From Serilophus lunatus (lineage: Eukaryota; Chordata; Aves; Passeriformes; Eurylaimidae): DNA of 64,000 nt. How positions within the stretch are numbered: the stretch's first letter is position 1; every line of letters starts with the position of its first letter. The notes below the pieces were generated by a model that made no database searches, was not told where the DNA came from, and saw only the letters and a list, made by a program, of their open reading frames with translations. The translations under genes were made by a program, and so were the position numbers. Positions 14,651-58,813 of the stretch are shown one piece after another. Location: the NCBI GenBank assembly GCA_013399895.1, contig VXBA01004387.1, positions 816,006 through 880,005 on the forward strand, read 5' to 3'.

Positions 14651-15819
14651 CAGCCTTTCCATCTCCTCCTTTCTGTCCCTGAAGTATTTGGGAACACACT
14701 GGATTTAGGATGCCAGAGTATTTTTTTAGTTGAATCTCAGGTTTTTATCATGAGCGTGTGAAATGGTTGAATTCTTCAGTTTTGGCTGCACTCGGGGAGT
14801 CTGAGCTGAAGGTGCTGCCAGAAGCAGCTGCAAACCCCAGGTCTGGGCTTGAAAATGCAGTGGGAGTTTGTATTCACTTCAAGTAATGTATTAATTTAAA
14901 GATTTAACAATAGTTTGTAGTGGTAGTTCATATGTAAAATATGTAAAATGTTGTATAAATCTATCCTTTAATAATAAAATTCTTCAAGAACGATTGTATC
15001 CCTTATAATATATAAAAATAAAAAAGCAATTACAATAATCATTCATGCCTGTGTTTCTAAGCCTGGGTCACAACTGCTGTGAGATTACTAGTTAGCTCAG
15101 CTTAGAAAAGCTACACTATTAACAAAAAGTCTGTGGAAGGTGTTGCCTAAGAACTTACCAGAGCATCAGATTCACAGCTTTAGGTTGGAATTTAATAGAT
15201 TTTTTTACAAAAATAGCCTTAAATGAATATTGGTTTTCTTATATAATAAAATTCCTGTTTTGATCTCCATTTTACTGAGCTCTAACATCAATAATTTGGA
15301 GAAATTAATGTATATCCCTTCTGTATTTCGTCTTGTTTCCTGTTTTGTCATTAGTCAACAGCTACCCCTAAGGCACATTTTTGATCTTCTAATCCAACAT
15401 GTGCCTTTCTTTCAAATCTGTAATTGCAGTTACTCTTCAATTTTGTATTTTTAACCCACAGAACTGTGTCCATGATAAGAGCCCTGTGTGTGTAACATTC
15501 ATAACCATCAGAACAGGGGATCTTTCTCTTGATACTGTGATTTCATCTATTAATCAGTTTTATATGACTTTCTACTCGCCTGCTTTTTCAAGGTGTGAAA
15601 ATTTGCACTGCAGAGGCATTTTATGGATTGCAACCATAATTTTGGAATAAGATTCTAAATAACTGCTCTGGTTATAAAAGTTTGGGCAGGATTTTGAGGT
15701 CCCTGTGAATTGCTGGTTAAGCCTGTGTTGCCATTTAGCTACAAGTACATCCCAATTAGTGACCCTTCCATGGAGCAGTAGCAGCAGAGAAGGGATTTTT
15801 TAGGGTTTTTTTTTTTAAG

Positions 15820-16240
15820 TCACTCGTAAATGATTAGTCCAAAGGAGTAGCATAAAACTTCGAGCTAGTCCCCTGCAGGAGTGGGCTGGAGGAAATTAAA
15901 GGATCAACAACATAAGGGAAGCACTGAGGTGGGATTGTTCCAGGCTGCAGCCACAGGCTTTCACATGCACTCAGGAAATTGCCTTCATCAAACGCCGAGG
16001 ATGCAGGCGAGAGGATGAGAAGGATCATGCAGGTGACGATTCTAAATCATGGCTCCAGATCCAATGGATTTCCAAGGGAGAGGTTTCCTCCCCACCTCGA
16101 AAAAAGCAGAGTTTTCTAGGCAGAAATTGAATCTTGTCCTTATGAATCGATAAAAGTTCAGCAGAAATCTGAGCTATAAATCTCATATCACTTAATAAAT
16201 ACCGAAGACTCAGTTTCCCCAAAATAATATCAGTTGGTTG
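15820..16240. promoter_or_regulatory. Candidate downstream regulatory block
   Basis: The sequence is unrepetitive, with retained CpGs (CATCAAACGCCGAGG near 15986, GTGACGATTC near 16033, GAATCGATAAAAG near 16144) and ATGATTAGTCC at 15829-15839. TBX4 is reported to have flanking hindlimb enhancers, so distal elements here are plausible. This is inference only. Confidence 0.22.
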
Positions 16241-19200
16241 GGGGTTTTTTTGGACTCTGTGCCCTGTGTGTGCCTTTGTGTGTTTGAGTGTGTGAGAGCT
16301 GTAAAACCAATGACTGGGGAGTTCTTGGGACTCACAGCCCGGCAAAGCTTTTTCTTTAATGTCTTAAGTAGATTCTTTCTGCAGAAATTTGCATCTTCTG
16401 GGCCTGGGATGAAGCAGAAACCTTGCAGGAAAGGATCACAGGAGGGGAAGTGCATAAATCTCCACCTGGAGCCAAGTATGCTGGGAAGGCATAAGGAGAT
16501 GGGGGAGCAGGAGTGCCAGAACTGTCAGAGAGAGCAAAATTCCTAGGGAAAAGTGCAAGAAAGAAAAAGGAATGTCCCAGGAATGAAGGTCTTCTAATGC
16601 TCAATACTTACATCAGAAGTCAACCACTGGAAAGCTATAATGCAAATAAGGAAATTAGACCAAAAATTAACAATATTCAGCTATTCAGATGTCAAAAGAA
16701 ATAACAGAGTTATTGGTGTTAGAGGTTATTGCCAGAGGGAAAAACCCAGCGTGTCCTGGGTAATTAAGCTTCACTGGAGAGCATGGATCCCTTCTCCAGG
16801 TAAGAAACCCTTTTATAACATGGCATCTTTGCTATTGTAATTAAACACCATGGGCTATTCTGCATATGAAGTCTTAAACACTTTAGTCCTTTACCATGGG
16901 ATTTTACTGGCCAGGCCTGTGTGTTCCTATGGCAAAAAGCACTGCCTGCCATAAAAAAAGAAACCCAAACATTTCTTTTTATTACTTGACTTGCTGTATT
17001 TTTTAGATATATTGAGCCAAATTCATCCCTTGTGGAGCTCAGTTGAAGGCAATAAGGGTAGATTTGGCCCATGTCTATATGAGAAAGGTGGTGACAATTA
17101 AAATATATTGTTTAATAATGAGAGCTATGGTAGTGAAGTGTCTTTGTGTCTATGAAATTATACACCACGACACCACGTTGCCAGTATGGAGCTGGGACCA
17201 GCAAAACTCATTTCTGATGGAGAGGCAAAAGCACTCTGACTTTTATGGTTATGATTAAATATCAAAAAGGCATTTGAACAGGGCTAATTTAGGTAACATC
17301 TCCAGAAATCTCATTTATAGTGCAGTATTTTACCATAGAGCAAGACATTTAAAATATTTCTTGGATGTTTTTATATGTGGCTCTCAAGGACAGTACAACT
17401 GGCTGTTATTAGCAGTAAGTAAAAGAACAGTTTTTATTTCATTTATATTTGAGTGACTTTCAGGAATATTACAAAAAGGAATGTGCCCTATTAAATGAAA
17501 TGTGAGGACAGCCTTTACTATCACTTTATATTGGCAATTCCCAGTTGTTCCCGTGCTCAGGGCATTGTACCAACACATGAAAGACATTGTTGATGCCTTG
17601 AAGAACTGGAGATGTTGCCAGTTTAGGCAACAAAATACCCCAAACCCAGCGAGCCCAGGAGAGATGAGCTGTGGTGGCTCATACACAGCAACTCCTCTTT
17701 GTATCTCTGCTGTTAAGTTGTGGTGACTTTTACTCTGCTGACTTTTATCCTCTTCCTGAAGTTTCTGGGTAATGGTTTCATAGCCAGTAACCATATCCCT
17801 CATCCCAGGCTCTCCAGGCTGCCAGGAATCCTGGCTCAGCTTTGTAACCCTCCCGAATATTTGGTTGAACACTTTACTGGGCGCTGGGTCGGCTCCTTGC
17901 CAAGAGGGGAGGAGGGAGGGGGAGAGGAATAACCAGAGACATTCCCCTTGGGCCTGGAGGGCTCAGGAAAAGTCTTTTACCCCAGGGACCTTCTGCTCAG
18001 ACCCTTGGCAGCTGCTTCTGGGCAGCTTTAGGAACTGGGGTCAGGAAGCTCAGGGGAGTAAGAGAACAGATATTTTGCTGATCCAAGAACTCAGCTGGCT
18101 CTTGATGTCCCTGCCCAGGGGCAGCAGGAAGACAGGAACACCTCCCTCCTCAGCTTTCAGCAGAGAAGGTATCTTTCAAATGAGACTAAAGATATAAAAT
18201 ATCAGTTCTTCTAATTTACTGGTCTTCTGAGGAGTCTTTGGCCCCCAAAAAACAGAGTGAGGATGGAAACACAGAAAAACAAAAAATTATTTTTGCTGTA
18301 CTTCTTGTTCATTCTGAGGTTTTTTTTATAGAAATCTGGTCTTTGGCATCGGACTCAAATAATATTTTATTAGAAGAAAGCATGATTCATTGAAATGGTG
18401 CACTTCAGTATCTATGGAGAGGAAGAAGCTGTGCTGTGGAAAACCAATTCAAGGAGCCATTGCCACACATAGGATCTCATCCACAGTAAGAAACAACAGA
18501 AAGGAACAAAGAATTTCCAAGGAAACATCTGAGCATTGTGTTGGAGCCAAGGAAGGAATTATTACTGAGTTAGCCTGTCAGGAAAGGGTCATACAGTGTA
18601 TGTGGTAGGAGAATACCAGTCATTTGGCAATTATTAAGATTTTTTTAATTAGCATCAGTGTAATGCTCAGGACTGGCCCATATACCTGCAAAATTGAAAC
18701 CTAACTGAAGAAGCAATAAGAGATCCCGGGAGGAAGGGGATGTTTAGTCTGCCTTAAATAGGATAAAAATCACTTTTCTCCTTTTTTGCACATTTGCAGG
18801 GAACCTTTTTTTCAGCTATGACAAGCATGGCTGTGTTATCTCTAGCTGTTTATGAATTGTGAAAAGAGATGTGGCTGAAAGAAGTGAAGAGAACAACTTA
18901 AACCTCTCTCCATGACCCTGACATTTTTGACTCCCCCCTCAGTGATACTGCAGGGAACACAACTCATCATCGTGTGCAGTGCTGCCAGACTTTGCAAAAT
19001 TGCAAAATAAACGGGGGTTTCAGCCTCAGTTATAGGAATTGGGAACTTCCCCTTCCTCACCTGCACAGAGCCAGGCTGGTTGTGCTCCTCACAGTGTGAA
19101 AGCACAACCTTGTGACACTCAGATCCTCAGCAAACTCCTTTGCCTCTTGCCAAAAGCCTTGCCAAAAACCAGGGAATTCAAATTTATTTGGTTTTACTTT

Positions 19201-22200
19201 ATTTTTTTCTCTCTTCCTCTCCTCTTTTTAGTTTTCCAGTTCACCTTTTCCTTGTATTTCATTCCTGCTTACTGACCTCCTGCTTCCCCTTCTTTCGCTC
19301 TTAATAGGATGAAAACCGATTTTCCAACAATCTAATTAACTACTTCCCAGAGGTGAGGGAATGTTATTTCCATGCCCTGCAAGAGAGAAGGAAGTCATTC
19401 ACTGAGGGCTGGAGGCTGAATCACTGCTGAGGGAACGAGCATCTGTAAATCCTGAATCTCATGGAGTCCTTGGCCTGCAGTTGGAGCTGTTTTCTCACAG
19501 CTCAGAGGAATACAAGTAAGTTTGGGGGTTTTAGCTTCCCATGTGCTGATTTTCACTAGTAGCTGGTCTAAACCAGGACTTGGTAGTGACTTCTTTGCAT
19601 CTTTAACTGAGCATTTGTTGAGAGGACAAGGGGCTGTGTCTGCAGCAGGCACTGAGCACACAGTGAGCTCACAGCAGTGGGACATGGGGGTTCTCATTTC
19701 CCCTGGGTTCTCAGAGCTTCCGGGTTTATCAGTTTCCATGTTCTTGATTTAATGCCCCTGCTGTTCCCATATTTCTCTATCTCTCCTGGGAGGATGGTCA
19801 GTGGATCCACAGGGCCATCAGTGTTCCCACCATCACTTGCCTCACACTAAATGTCCTGTATATGCTCAAGGACAAGATTTGCCCTCTCAGTTTTTCAGGC
19901 AAACCCCTCCAGCCTACTGACACCTTCCAGGCTTGGAGTGCTTGGGCAATGTTTATACAGAGTTAAAACCCCTTTCTCCCTTACATGTTGTTGGTGAGGA
20001 AATGGAGAGAAAATACAGGCATGTGCTCAGTTCTAATGCTGGGTGTAAATCTAGTCCTTTGCTGTGACACTGGGCAGAAATCCCTGTGGAAGGTTTTCCT
20101 GCCTCTAACCTGTCTACTTTCCTTCATGATGATAAATGGTGGGAAGGAAGGGGTGAGGGAGGGGGGGAAACTATCCAAGCTTTGAACTGGCTGTATCTTC
20201 AAAAGGGATGAGAAAGAAAAACAGATTCATTTAAAACACAATTTTTATTTAACTAATAAAATCCTTTTACTCTTCATTACCTTTGGTGTTCTCACAAGTA
20301 AGACTTAGACCAAATCCTTACCCAGGGGTGTCTGATCAGGTGAGACACTGTGGCCACTTTAATATTTCCCTGTAAATGGAATTACCCCTACTCCACTTCC
20401 CTCTGTGTCCTGCACGCAGCCCCTCGGTATCTGTCACCTCTGCCTGCAGCCTGGGCACCCCTGCACTGACTGTTTCATATTATTCTGATGCTCCAAGTGA
20501 GTTCATCACCTTTCCAGGATGTCCTGATTGATTCCTCATGTCCAGGGCAATCTGCTCTGAAGTTTCAGGCTAAAATGAGTGCTTGGATTTTGAGGGGATA
20601 ATCAGAGTCTTAACCTCTTACATTTTGAGGTATCCGTTTGTATATCTTATTTACAACTGGTATTAAATACAATAAAATGCTACATTCAAACTTCTTATTC
20701 TCTCAGTAGCTGCTCAGATGTATTGAGCATGAGCAAAGTGTCATTTTCAGAGAGTGGCTGTGTCATCCATCAAACTCAAAAACTCTGTGGCTCATTCCTA
20801 TCCTGCACTGCACAGCCAAGGCCACAGGCTGGGCTTGGTGAAAGGAAGCTCAGAGGGCTGGTCCTGCTACACTGAAGTCTAGAAAAGTTTTCCTATTGAC
20901 TTCAACAGAAATAGGACTGAGCTTCATGATTTTGGCATGAAAGCACAAAAATATTCCTTTTCCTCTCTGCTGAACTGCATCATGTGTTGTTGTCTGCCTT
21001 AAAACCAAGCCTGTTGAGGAGGAATAGTGATGTTGGTGTTGTACATGTTGTTCTTTGTACGTGTTGTTCTCCAGTAAATACTTGTTCAAGGATGTGTCCA
21101 CTCCTGCTGGCAGGGGCTGAGTACACAAATTTGGCCCAGCTTCCTGCTATCAGTGTGAACCTCCCAACTAGAAGCTACATTTGTCAAATTTTGTCTTTCA
21201 GAATTGTTCAAATAGTTGCTGGCCAAGTAGATGGTGCTGACATTCCACATAGTGTTTCTTTTTTAAAAAGCCACCTTCCACCAGTACAACCCCACTGAAA
21301 ATATTCCTCCAAACTGCAGCAATGTATGGTTGAAAGGCAAAAATTTAAGTTTGCTGAAAACTAAGGAAAATTACAACAAAAAAATCCCAGATGAAAGATG
21401 TTGGCATTTGCCAAACACTCATTCAGACCATTCCCCATCACTATTTTTCTGTGGAACAAGAGCCTTTTGACCTGTTGTAGCCATTCCTCCTTTTTCATCC
21501 CAGTGGCTTTTGCTTTTCTTTTGTTAAACGAGTTGATAATTACCAAAAAATCACGATTATCCTGATTTTAATTGAACTAGTGTTATCAGCACTTGGCACT
21601 AATTATTTTACTGATTTATTTCCTTCTCTCAGGACCTGGTTCCAAAGGTGGGCTCAGGCTCAGGAGTGCAATTTTCAGTCCTTGCTGCATACCCTGTGTA
21701 AATCCACTGTGACACTGGAACAGCCAGTCTCAGAACTGGTCACACAGGTAGAGCCCAAAGGGTCATTTCTCTCCTGACAGTGTTTTCACATTAAATGAGG
21801 CTCATGTGGGACAAGGCTTTTTGCTTTGGTTGCACCATTCCCAATATTTTCTTTTCCTTAATTTTTAATATTGCTCCTGTACTTTGTGGAGGCAAAATCA
21901 GTTCAAAACCTGGTGTTTTCCCCCAGCAAGTCACAGACTCATGATTTCTCTTCCAGCCTATTATCACAGCAATAAAAGCTCTTTAATCACATTGAATTTA
22001 GGCTGCCTCTTGTCACAGTCAAGTGCATGGCACCTCTTTGGAGCAGGTCCTTAAATTAAAATATTGTAAACTTTTTTGCTGTTTAAGCACTACTGCAGAA
22101 ACATGAGTGGCCAAAGAGAGAAGTTTTTTTTCCCTCTGGCTGGAGTTTTTCACTATAACCATCCTCAGGGGAGTTCTCATCTTCAAAAGAAACATTCTTT

Positions 22201-24467
22201 CTATACAAGCTGCAAAAAGAATTATTTAATGACATCATAAATTAATACAGAGAGGCACAAATTTTCCAAAATGTGGAGAGAGAGAAAAAAAATAAATCAA
22301 TGTTTGCCAAAAACATCCCAGCTCTTCCAGACTTAGGCCCCTCTCGAGCCTGTGAGCTGCCAGTGGTGCCAAATTGAATGGTGGGGCTTTTGGCAGGCCT
22401 GAAGTTTAGCTTGTTTAAATTTTGGCAAATATTCCTATTACTCACATTCTCAGCAAGCTGATACAAATATTTGTTCTATTTAGAGTGAAGTCCAAGTTTG
22501 GCATAAGTGCTGTTGGGCTCAGTGGAACTGAACTTGCTTGTGCCAATATTAAATTTGGACATCTACCTTAAAGGAAAACAGAATTTAAAATTCTCTGTGC
22601 CTTTTATTCCAGATTAGAGCACACCAATGGAAAACAGACCTTGTGTGTATCCATGTTTTTCTCACTTGCTAATTTTTGCTTTAATCTGATTTAAAATGGA
22701 GACTTAGTTTTCCTGTGCTTGGATTGCCATTCCCAGCCCCAGTGCATCAAACCCTCTCACCAGAGCTGGGGCTGGCAAAGCCTCCACACATGTGAAACTC
22801 CACATTCTTGAGAATTAAAAGCTGTTTAAACTGCAGTAAATCAAAGTGGGACACAGTAAGCACACTTGATCTCTTTTAAAGCTGTGCAGGTTGTTGGGAA
22901 TTTTTTTAGTGATGTCCACAGTTTAGTGTTTCTGATTTGAAAAACAAATAGACCAAACCCTCCAGGGCACTCGGAGTTGCCATGCTCTGGTTCTGAGCTG
23001 GGCAGCACAGAATAGGCACTGCTGGGAAGGATCCTGCTCAGCCAGAGGTTTGCACACTCAGCATCCAGATGGAAAACTCAGAAGGAATAAAATGGAACCT
23101 CTCTGGCCACACCAGAGCTGCCCACCTTGCCCAGGAGCTTGGGATTGGGCACAAAAGCTGGTTAGAAATCTTGCAATGAAAAAATAAACCAAACTGGAAA
23201 AAAAAAAAGATACTAACTGTTCCCATTCCATAAATCAATACAAACAGGAGATGCTTTGGGGATGTGCTGGCCATGGATCTGTGCTCAGGATGGGATTTGT
23301 GAGCTGACCACTGTTCAGGGCTGTCTGAATGTCAAGGTCTCATAGAGAGGGGATCCCAATAACTTGAATTTAGCCATTTGGAAATAGGAAATCTGGTCTA
23401 AGTGGCTGAACTAGATTCCTCTGTGAGTGGAAAAAGATCATCACTAGAGAATGATTCATGCCATTTAATCTAAATGTCTGATCTCTCCCCAGTGACCATA
23501 AAAGGAGCCCAGATGTCCAGATTAGCATATATCCAAATTTTGCACATTTTTATGCTAACTCAGCCTTTCCCAATCAGGTCCTGTGCTCTCAAACATCCTG
23601 TACTACTTTTATAAGGAAAAGTTTGTTATTTGGCACAGGGTTTCCCAGGACACTTGCTCAGCTCCAGTGGTTGGTTTGAGACAGAGCCTTGGCTGTGTCC
23701 TTTGCAAAGGCTGCCAGCAGTGCCTGCTCTGTTCTCACCAGGTAAAACTTGGATTAATTACATTGGTCAAGTCTTCTCTGCATTAACTGAAAGGTGCTGG
23801 AACAATTCTTAAAGGAGTTACTTTTTAAACTGCCTTAAATCAATAAATATTGGATTGATGAGCAGAAGGTGTATGAAAAATGGTTCAATATAGAAGCAGT
23901 GATTATTCATTAAAAATGACATTGTTATTCTTTCAGTCATATTTGTAAAACAGGCAAAAGATCCAGGCAGCTTGTCATTTGCACCCTGGGCTGGTGACCC
24001 CATTAATTTGTAGGTTATAGTGGCAGCATTTGTCTGGTTCAGTGTTGATCCAGTGTCACTATGAGAAATGAACTGAGCCTTTCAAACTGTGGGCACTGAC
24101 ACCCTCAGACCTCTCCCCCCTCCCTCCAACCTTTCATTCTTCACCATTGTCTCTGTAACTGATCTGCACCTAAGTCCAGGAACATCTTGTGATCAATTCC
24201 TGTCTCCATTAAGACAAAAGAACAGGAGAGAAATCACAAACAAACCCAATCCCTGCCATGGGCAAGTAGAGTGTGATGGTGGAGCTTTGAGATGGCAGAA
24301 AAAGGGTCAGCTGTGCACCTTGGGGAAGTGTGAGCTTGGTGTGCTCAGCAGGAGACAGAAGAGAGACGAGGCATCTTAATTCACCATGGAACATTTTTAT
24401 ACTAATTATTGAAATGCACCCAGAGACAGCTTATAGCAGTAAAATGACTTTATGTTCTGATATGTAA

Positions 24468-24541
24468 AATAAAATGTCCATGCTATGTAACAAACATTTA
24501 AAAATTCCATACCACCTGTATCTAATGTGGTTTCTAATAAA
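24468..24541 (+). terminator. Two plus-strand AATAAA hexamers facing the TBX4 3' end
   Basis: AATAAA occurs at 24468-24473 and 24536-24541 on the plus strand. The second is followed by TGTTTTTTGTCT at about 24560, a plausible U/GU-rich element. If used, they would end a transcript converging on TBX4. In other vertebrates BRIP1 converges on TBX4 from this side, but no BRIP1 exon is visible here. A long 3' UTR, a non-coding RNA or chance are all possible. Confidence 0.25.
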
Positions 24542-24667
24542 GATTTATCTGTAGCATATATGTTTTTTGTCTAACCAGTTCTTAGTTTTTACATCAAAGG
24601 TGTGTAATTAAAAAAAAAAATCTTAAATAGATGTCTTTCAAAAAAAAAACCCCTCACAACATTCATT

Positions 24668-24673
24668 TTTATT
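24668..24673 (-). terminator. Candidate TBX4 polyadenylation signal AATAAA
   Basis: The minus strand reads TTAATAAAAATGAATG, followed within 30 nt by TGTTGTGAGGGG and a T run, a good GU/U-rich downstream element. It is the first canonical hexamer after the TBX4 stop codon. Its use cannot be shown from sequence alone. Confidence 0.5.
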
Positions 24674-24727
24674 AAGTATTTCATTTGTAAAAAGCAAAGC
24701 TGAATTGGACACGTGGCCTGCATTTGT

Positions 24728-24785
24728 GATATATATATATTTTTTATATATATATATATATAAAATATATATGTATATAAATAGC
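24728..24785. repeat. (AT)n low-complexity stretch in the TBX4 3' UTR
   Basis: Interrupted AT dinucleotide repeats lie about 60 nt before the presumed TBX4 polyadenylation signal. They could fold into an AT hairpin in the transcript. Confidence 0.9.
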
Positions 24786-25262
24786 TATTCAGCATGCAAA
24801 AATTGTAGTGATTTCCAAAATCTGGTTACAAAATCCACACCAGTCACACGCATCAACTGCTGAATGGGTGTATGGGATTGTCCTGGTTGAAATGTGGCCT
24901 CAGGGCCCTCATCCATCAGCCTCTTCTTTGCAATGGATTCCCCAAATCACAGAAGTACCTCCCAACTTCCAAACTTGGATTTTGGCTTTTTGCCTTTGCC
25001 TATTTGGGAAGCAGTGGGGGATAAACCAAATCCACTGTGCAATGACTAAAGCTGGAATATTGTGCTCCTTGCTGGAACCAAACTCCCAACGTCCCCTCAG
25101 TGTCACCATCCCTTGGGATGGAGTCACCTGGACACTCAGCAGGACCGGAGTCGGGCACATCCCTGCTCAGGAGATTTTTGGGTGAAGGCAGTGGGAGTTT
25201 TGTTCCAGAAGGAATTCCACTCTCTTCCCCATGTGAGTGTCGGCTGAGTGATCCCTCCTTGC

Positions 25263-25365
25263 AGGATCACAGAATCCTTTAGGTTGGAAAAGACCTCTGA
25301 GATCATCGAGTCCAACCTGAGAGCGATCCCGACCTCACCAGCTGGTTCCCCGGCAGGGACAGCCC
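25263..25365 (-). mobile_element. CR1 LINE 3'-end fragment in the TBX4 3' UTR
   Basis: The plus strand reads GGATCACAGAATCCTTTAGG then TTGGAAAAGACCTCTGAGAT and GAGTCCAACC. This is the well-known reverse-complement 3' end of avian CR1, so the element lies on minus. It is truncated, as most CR1 copies are. The 5' limit is uncertain. Confidence 0.8.
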
Positions 25366-26469
25366 GGTGGGCAAAGCCAGCGCTGGAGGAGTCAGTTCAA
25401 GAGCCTTCCACAGTGAACAACAGGAGCAAACGTCTACACTGGTTACAGATTTTTACCTGCTCTACAAATATTTGTACACTGTAAAGCCTGACAGATAATA
25501 GGAGCTCTTCCCTCCCCACCGCTAAGAAAATATTCCTCTCTGCCTCCTTTAGGCTGAAAACAATTCTGAGTGAGCTGCAACAGAAAACAACATAGCACAA
25601 AAGGCACATTTCAGCTGAATAGCAAAGAAATCAAGGACCAGCAAATACAGAAATCGTTTCTGGAAAGTATTAGCGACTCTTAAGCTTAAACTTCATAAAT
25701 ATATTGCAATAAGCAAGTGTGATTCTATCAAGGGATGGGAGTCTGGTTCAAGACACTGGGTCTGTTCCTAACGCTGCAATTCATTTGCTGTTTTGGCCTT
25801 GGGCAAAACCCTTCACTTCTTCACTTCCCACAGCCACGAAGTGTGGTGGTGTGGGGGGAAGAAGAGACATTTGTGCATCGGTGCCTTCTCCCCTCTGTGC
25901 CATGGCACAAACCCTGCGGCCCCCTGACCCCACGCCGAGCCTCCCGCCGGCCCCTGTGCTCCTACGGCTCCGTCACTTCCAGAGGAAGAAGGAATTTCTA
26001 CAGATCACAAGAGCTAAAGAAGTGCTGCTGCGGCAGTCCTTGAGCTACTCAACCGAACGGATGGCTTTTCCCTTTGAGCTTTGGGAGGTTTTCACTTTCT
26101 CAACCAAATACCTTAGAAGTGAAGCTCGTGTTTTTCCCAAATAGCCAAAATTCGCTCATGGATGTTTAGTATTATAAGCAAAAGAAAATGACCAGCTACG
26201 TCCCTTGTTAGTCATGAAGGTGGTTTCTACTGGGTGAAGACGCGAGAATTAATTTCTTTGGACATCAGTAAGAGCCTGATGAATCCAGCCCACTGAGACA
26301 GGGGATGAAACTCTCTGTGTGCCTGAAGATACGAGCTCTTCACCCACACAAATCCCTCTGGAAATGCACATTTGTCTCCCCGAAGTGCAAGTTACCCACA
26401 GGTATCGACACTGATTGAACACTGTCCTGGAGCAGTAACGTTGGCTGTGGCATCGCTTGGCCCTCAGAG

Positions 26470-57266
<30,797 letters not shown>

Positions 57267-57694
57267 TTCCTTGAGGGAGAAAGGGGCACCGTCAGCTCGC
57301 GGCAGCGGGCGCCACGTCCAGCCCCTGATCCCCACCCAGCGCCGGGCACGGACACCTGCGAGGTCAGGCCCTGCCGGCCCGGCCCCTTGTCCTCGCTCGG
57401 GCGGCGGCCACTCGCCGAGAATGAGATGTGGCACTCCCGGCCCGGGGGCAAGAAGCCGCTGTGCCCTGGGGAGCCGGGCCGGGCCCGCCGGGGAGCGGCC
57501 CACGCGTGGCTGCGCTCCCGCTCGAGGCACAGACCGCTCGCCCCTGATGTGGCCGCAGTCCCCCAGCCCGGACCCTTCCTCCTCTCCCCTCCAGTACCCG
57601 TCGGGGAGGGCAGCCCAGCAGGGCAGGTCCCTCTGCCCCGTCCCGTCGGGGCTGCGGGGGCTCGGCGGCGAAGCGCTGCGGCAGAGCCGGGCGG

Positions 57695-57779
57695 TGTAAA
57701 CAGGCGGAGTGCTGGGCTCCGAGATAAAAGGGCCCCTCTTAAACTTGGACGGAGACTGGGAAAAGCCAATAAAGATAAG
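57695..57779. promoter_or_regulatory. FOX / GATA / CCAAT motif cluster upstream of coding exon 1
   Basis: Within 85 bp lie TGTAAACA (57695-57702, forkhead), AGATAA (57722-57727, GATA), GCCAAT (57765-57770) and AGATAAG (57773-57779, GATA). This AT-rich patch stands out within the G+C-rich island, about 430-510 bp before the start codon. It may be a proximal promoter or intron-1 element. Motif matches alone are weak evidence. Confidence 0.35.
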
Positions 57780-58813
57780 GCCTGACAGCTCCGCCGGGGC
57801 TGCCGCGCATCAACCCGGACTTTTACAGCGCGGAGGGACGCGGCCGCTTGACGGACAGACAGGAGGACGGGCATCGGCGGCGAGGAGGGGGAGCAGCCCC
57901 GAGGAGGCTGCGAGGTCCCAGCACCGGGGACCGAAAACGGTCCACGGACCTGCGGTCCCAGAGGGAGCGCTCCTGTTCCCGGCCCACAGCCCCGCTCCCT
58001 GTCCCGCACCGCCAAGGCCGAGCCGCTGGCCGGGCCACAGGCGGTGCAGGGGGAGAACGGGAATGGGACCCTCAAGTCCAGCCCCAGCAGAACTCCAAGG
58101 AAAGAGGGGCTGGGACTCCCAGCTCCAGTCCCAGCAGAATTCCAGGGAGAGCTCCCGCCGAGAAACCAGACAGCAGCCTGGCTGTGTGCGAGCGGGCACA
58201 CACGTACCCCGGGGTCCAGCCGCTGTCCCTGGACCAGCTTCAGTCAGGCTGCAGGGGTTCGTCCGGGGCCCGGTGCCTCGAAAGACCCGCCGGTCCCTCC
58301 TCCCGGCTTGGGGGGACGGGACGGGGCGGCCCCAGCCCGGCCGAGGCGCGGATGTTCCCTGTGTCCAAACGCACCGCGGAGCCGGGGGAGCACAGGTGGG
58401 ACCGGGGGAACACAAGAGGGTTCGGCTCCCGTCCTGGACGAGGACCCCGGTGCTCGCGGCACGGAGCAGGTTGGCTGGCGGGGAGCAGAGGGACAGGCTA
58501 GCGGAGGTCTCCCCTCACAGGCCAGGGGTCGTTGTGCTGCAAGGAGTCCCGCACCCTAGGACTCCCCTCTCCCTCCCGTCCTTTCCCCAGCACCCCGGGA
58601 ACTCACACGGCCGGCCGAGGGGCAGGAGGCACAGCGGGGGGCTCCGGGCTTGGCCTGGGGGCGGCTGAGGCATGAAGGGCATCCGCGGGGCGCTCAGGCC
58701 GGGCGCAGCTCCGCGGCCCCTGATGGCAGCGGCGTGCGGGGCATCCCCCGCTGCGCGGATTCACTTTCCCTTGATCTCGGCGGAAAATGTTCCATAAAGA
58801 TCCAGTTTGGGGC

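Larger units (their letters stand above)
24650..26469 (-). other. TBX4: Probable TBX4 3' untranslated region
   Basis: Between the stop codon and the first canonical minus-strand AATAAA (24673-24668) lie about 1.8 kb without any convincing ORF. The distal end is AT-rich and includes an (AT)n stretch and a TGCATGC (RBFOX-type) motif. A variant hexamer AATATA at 25705-25700 could give a shorter form. A CR1 remnant sits inside at 25263-25365. Length and end are inferred from signals only. Confidence 0.5.
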
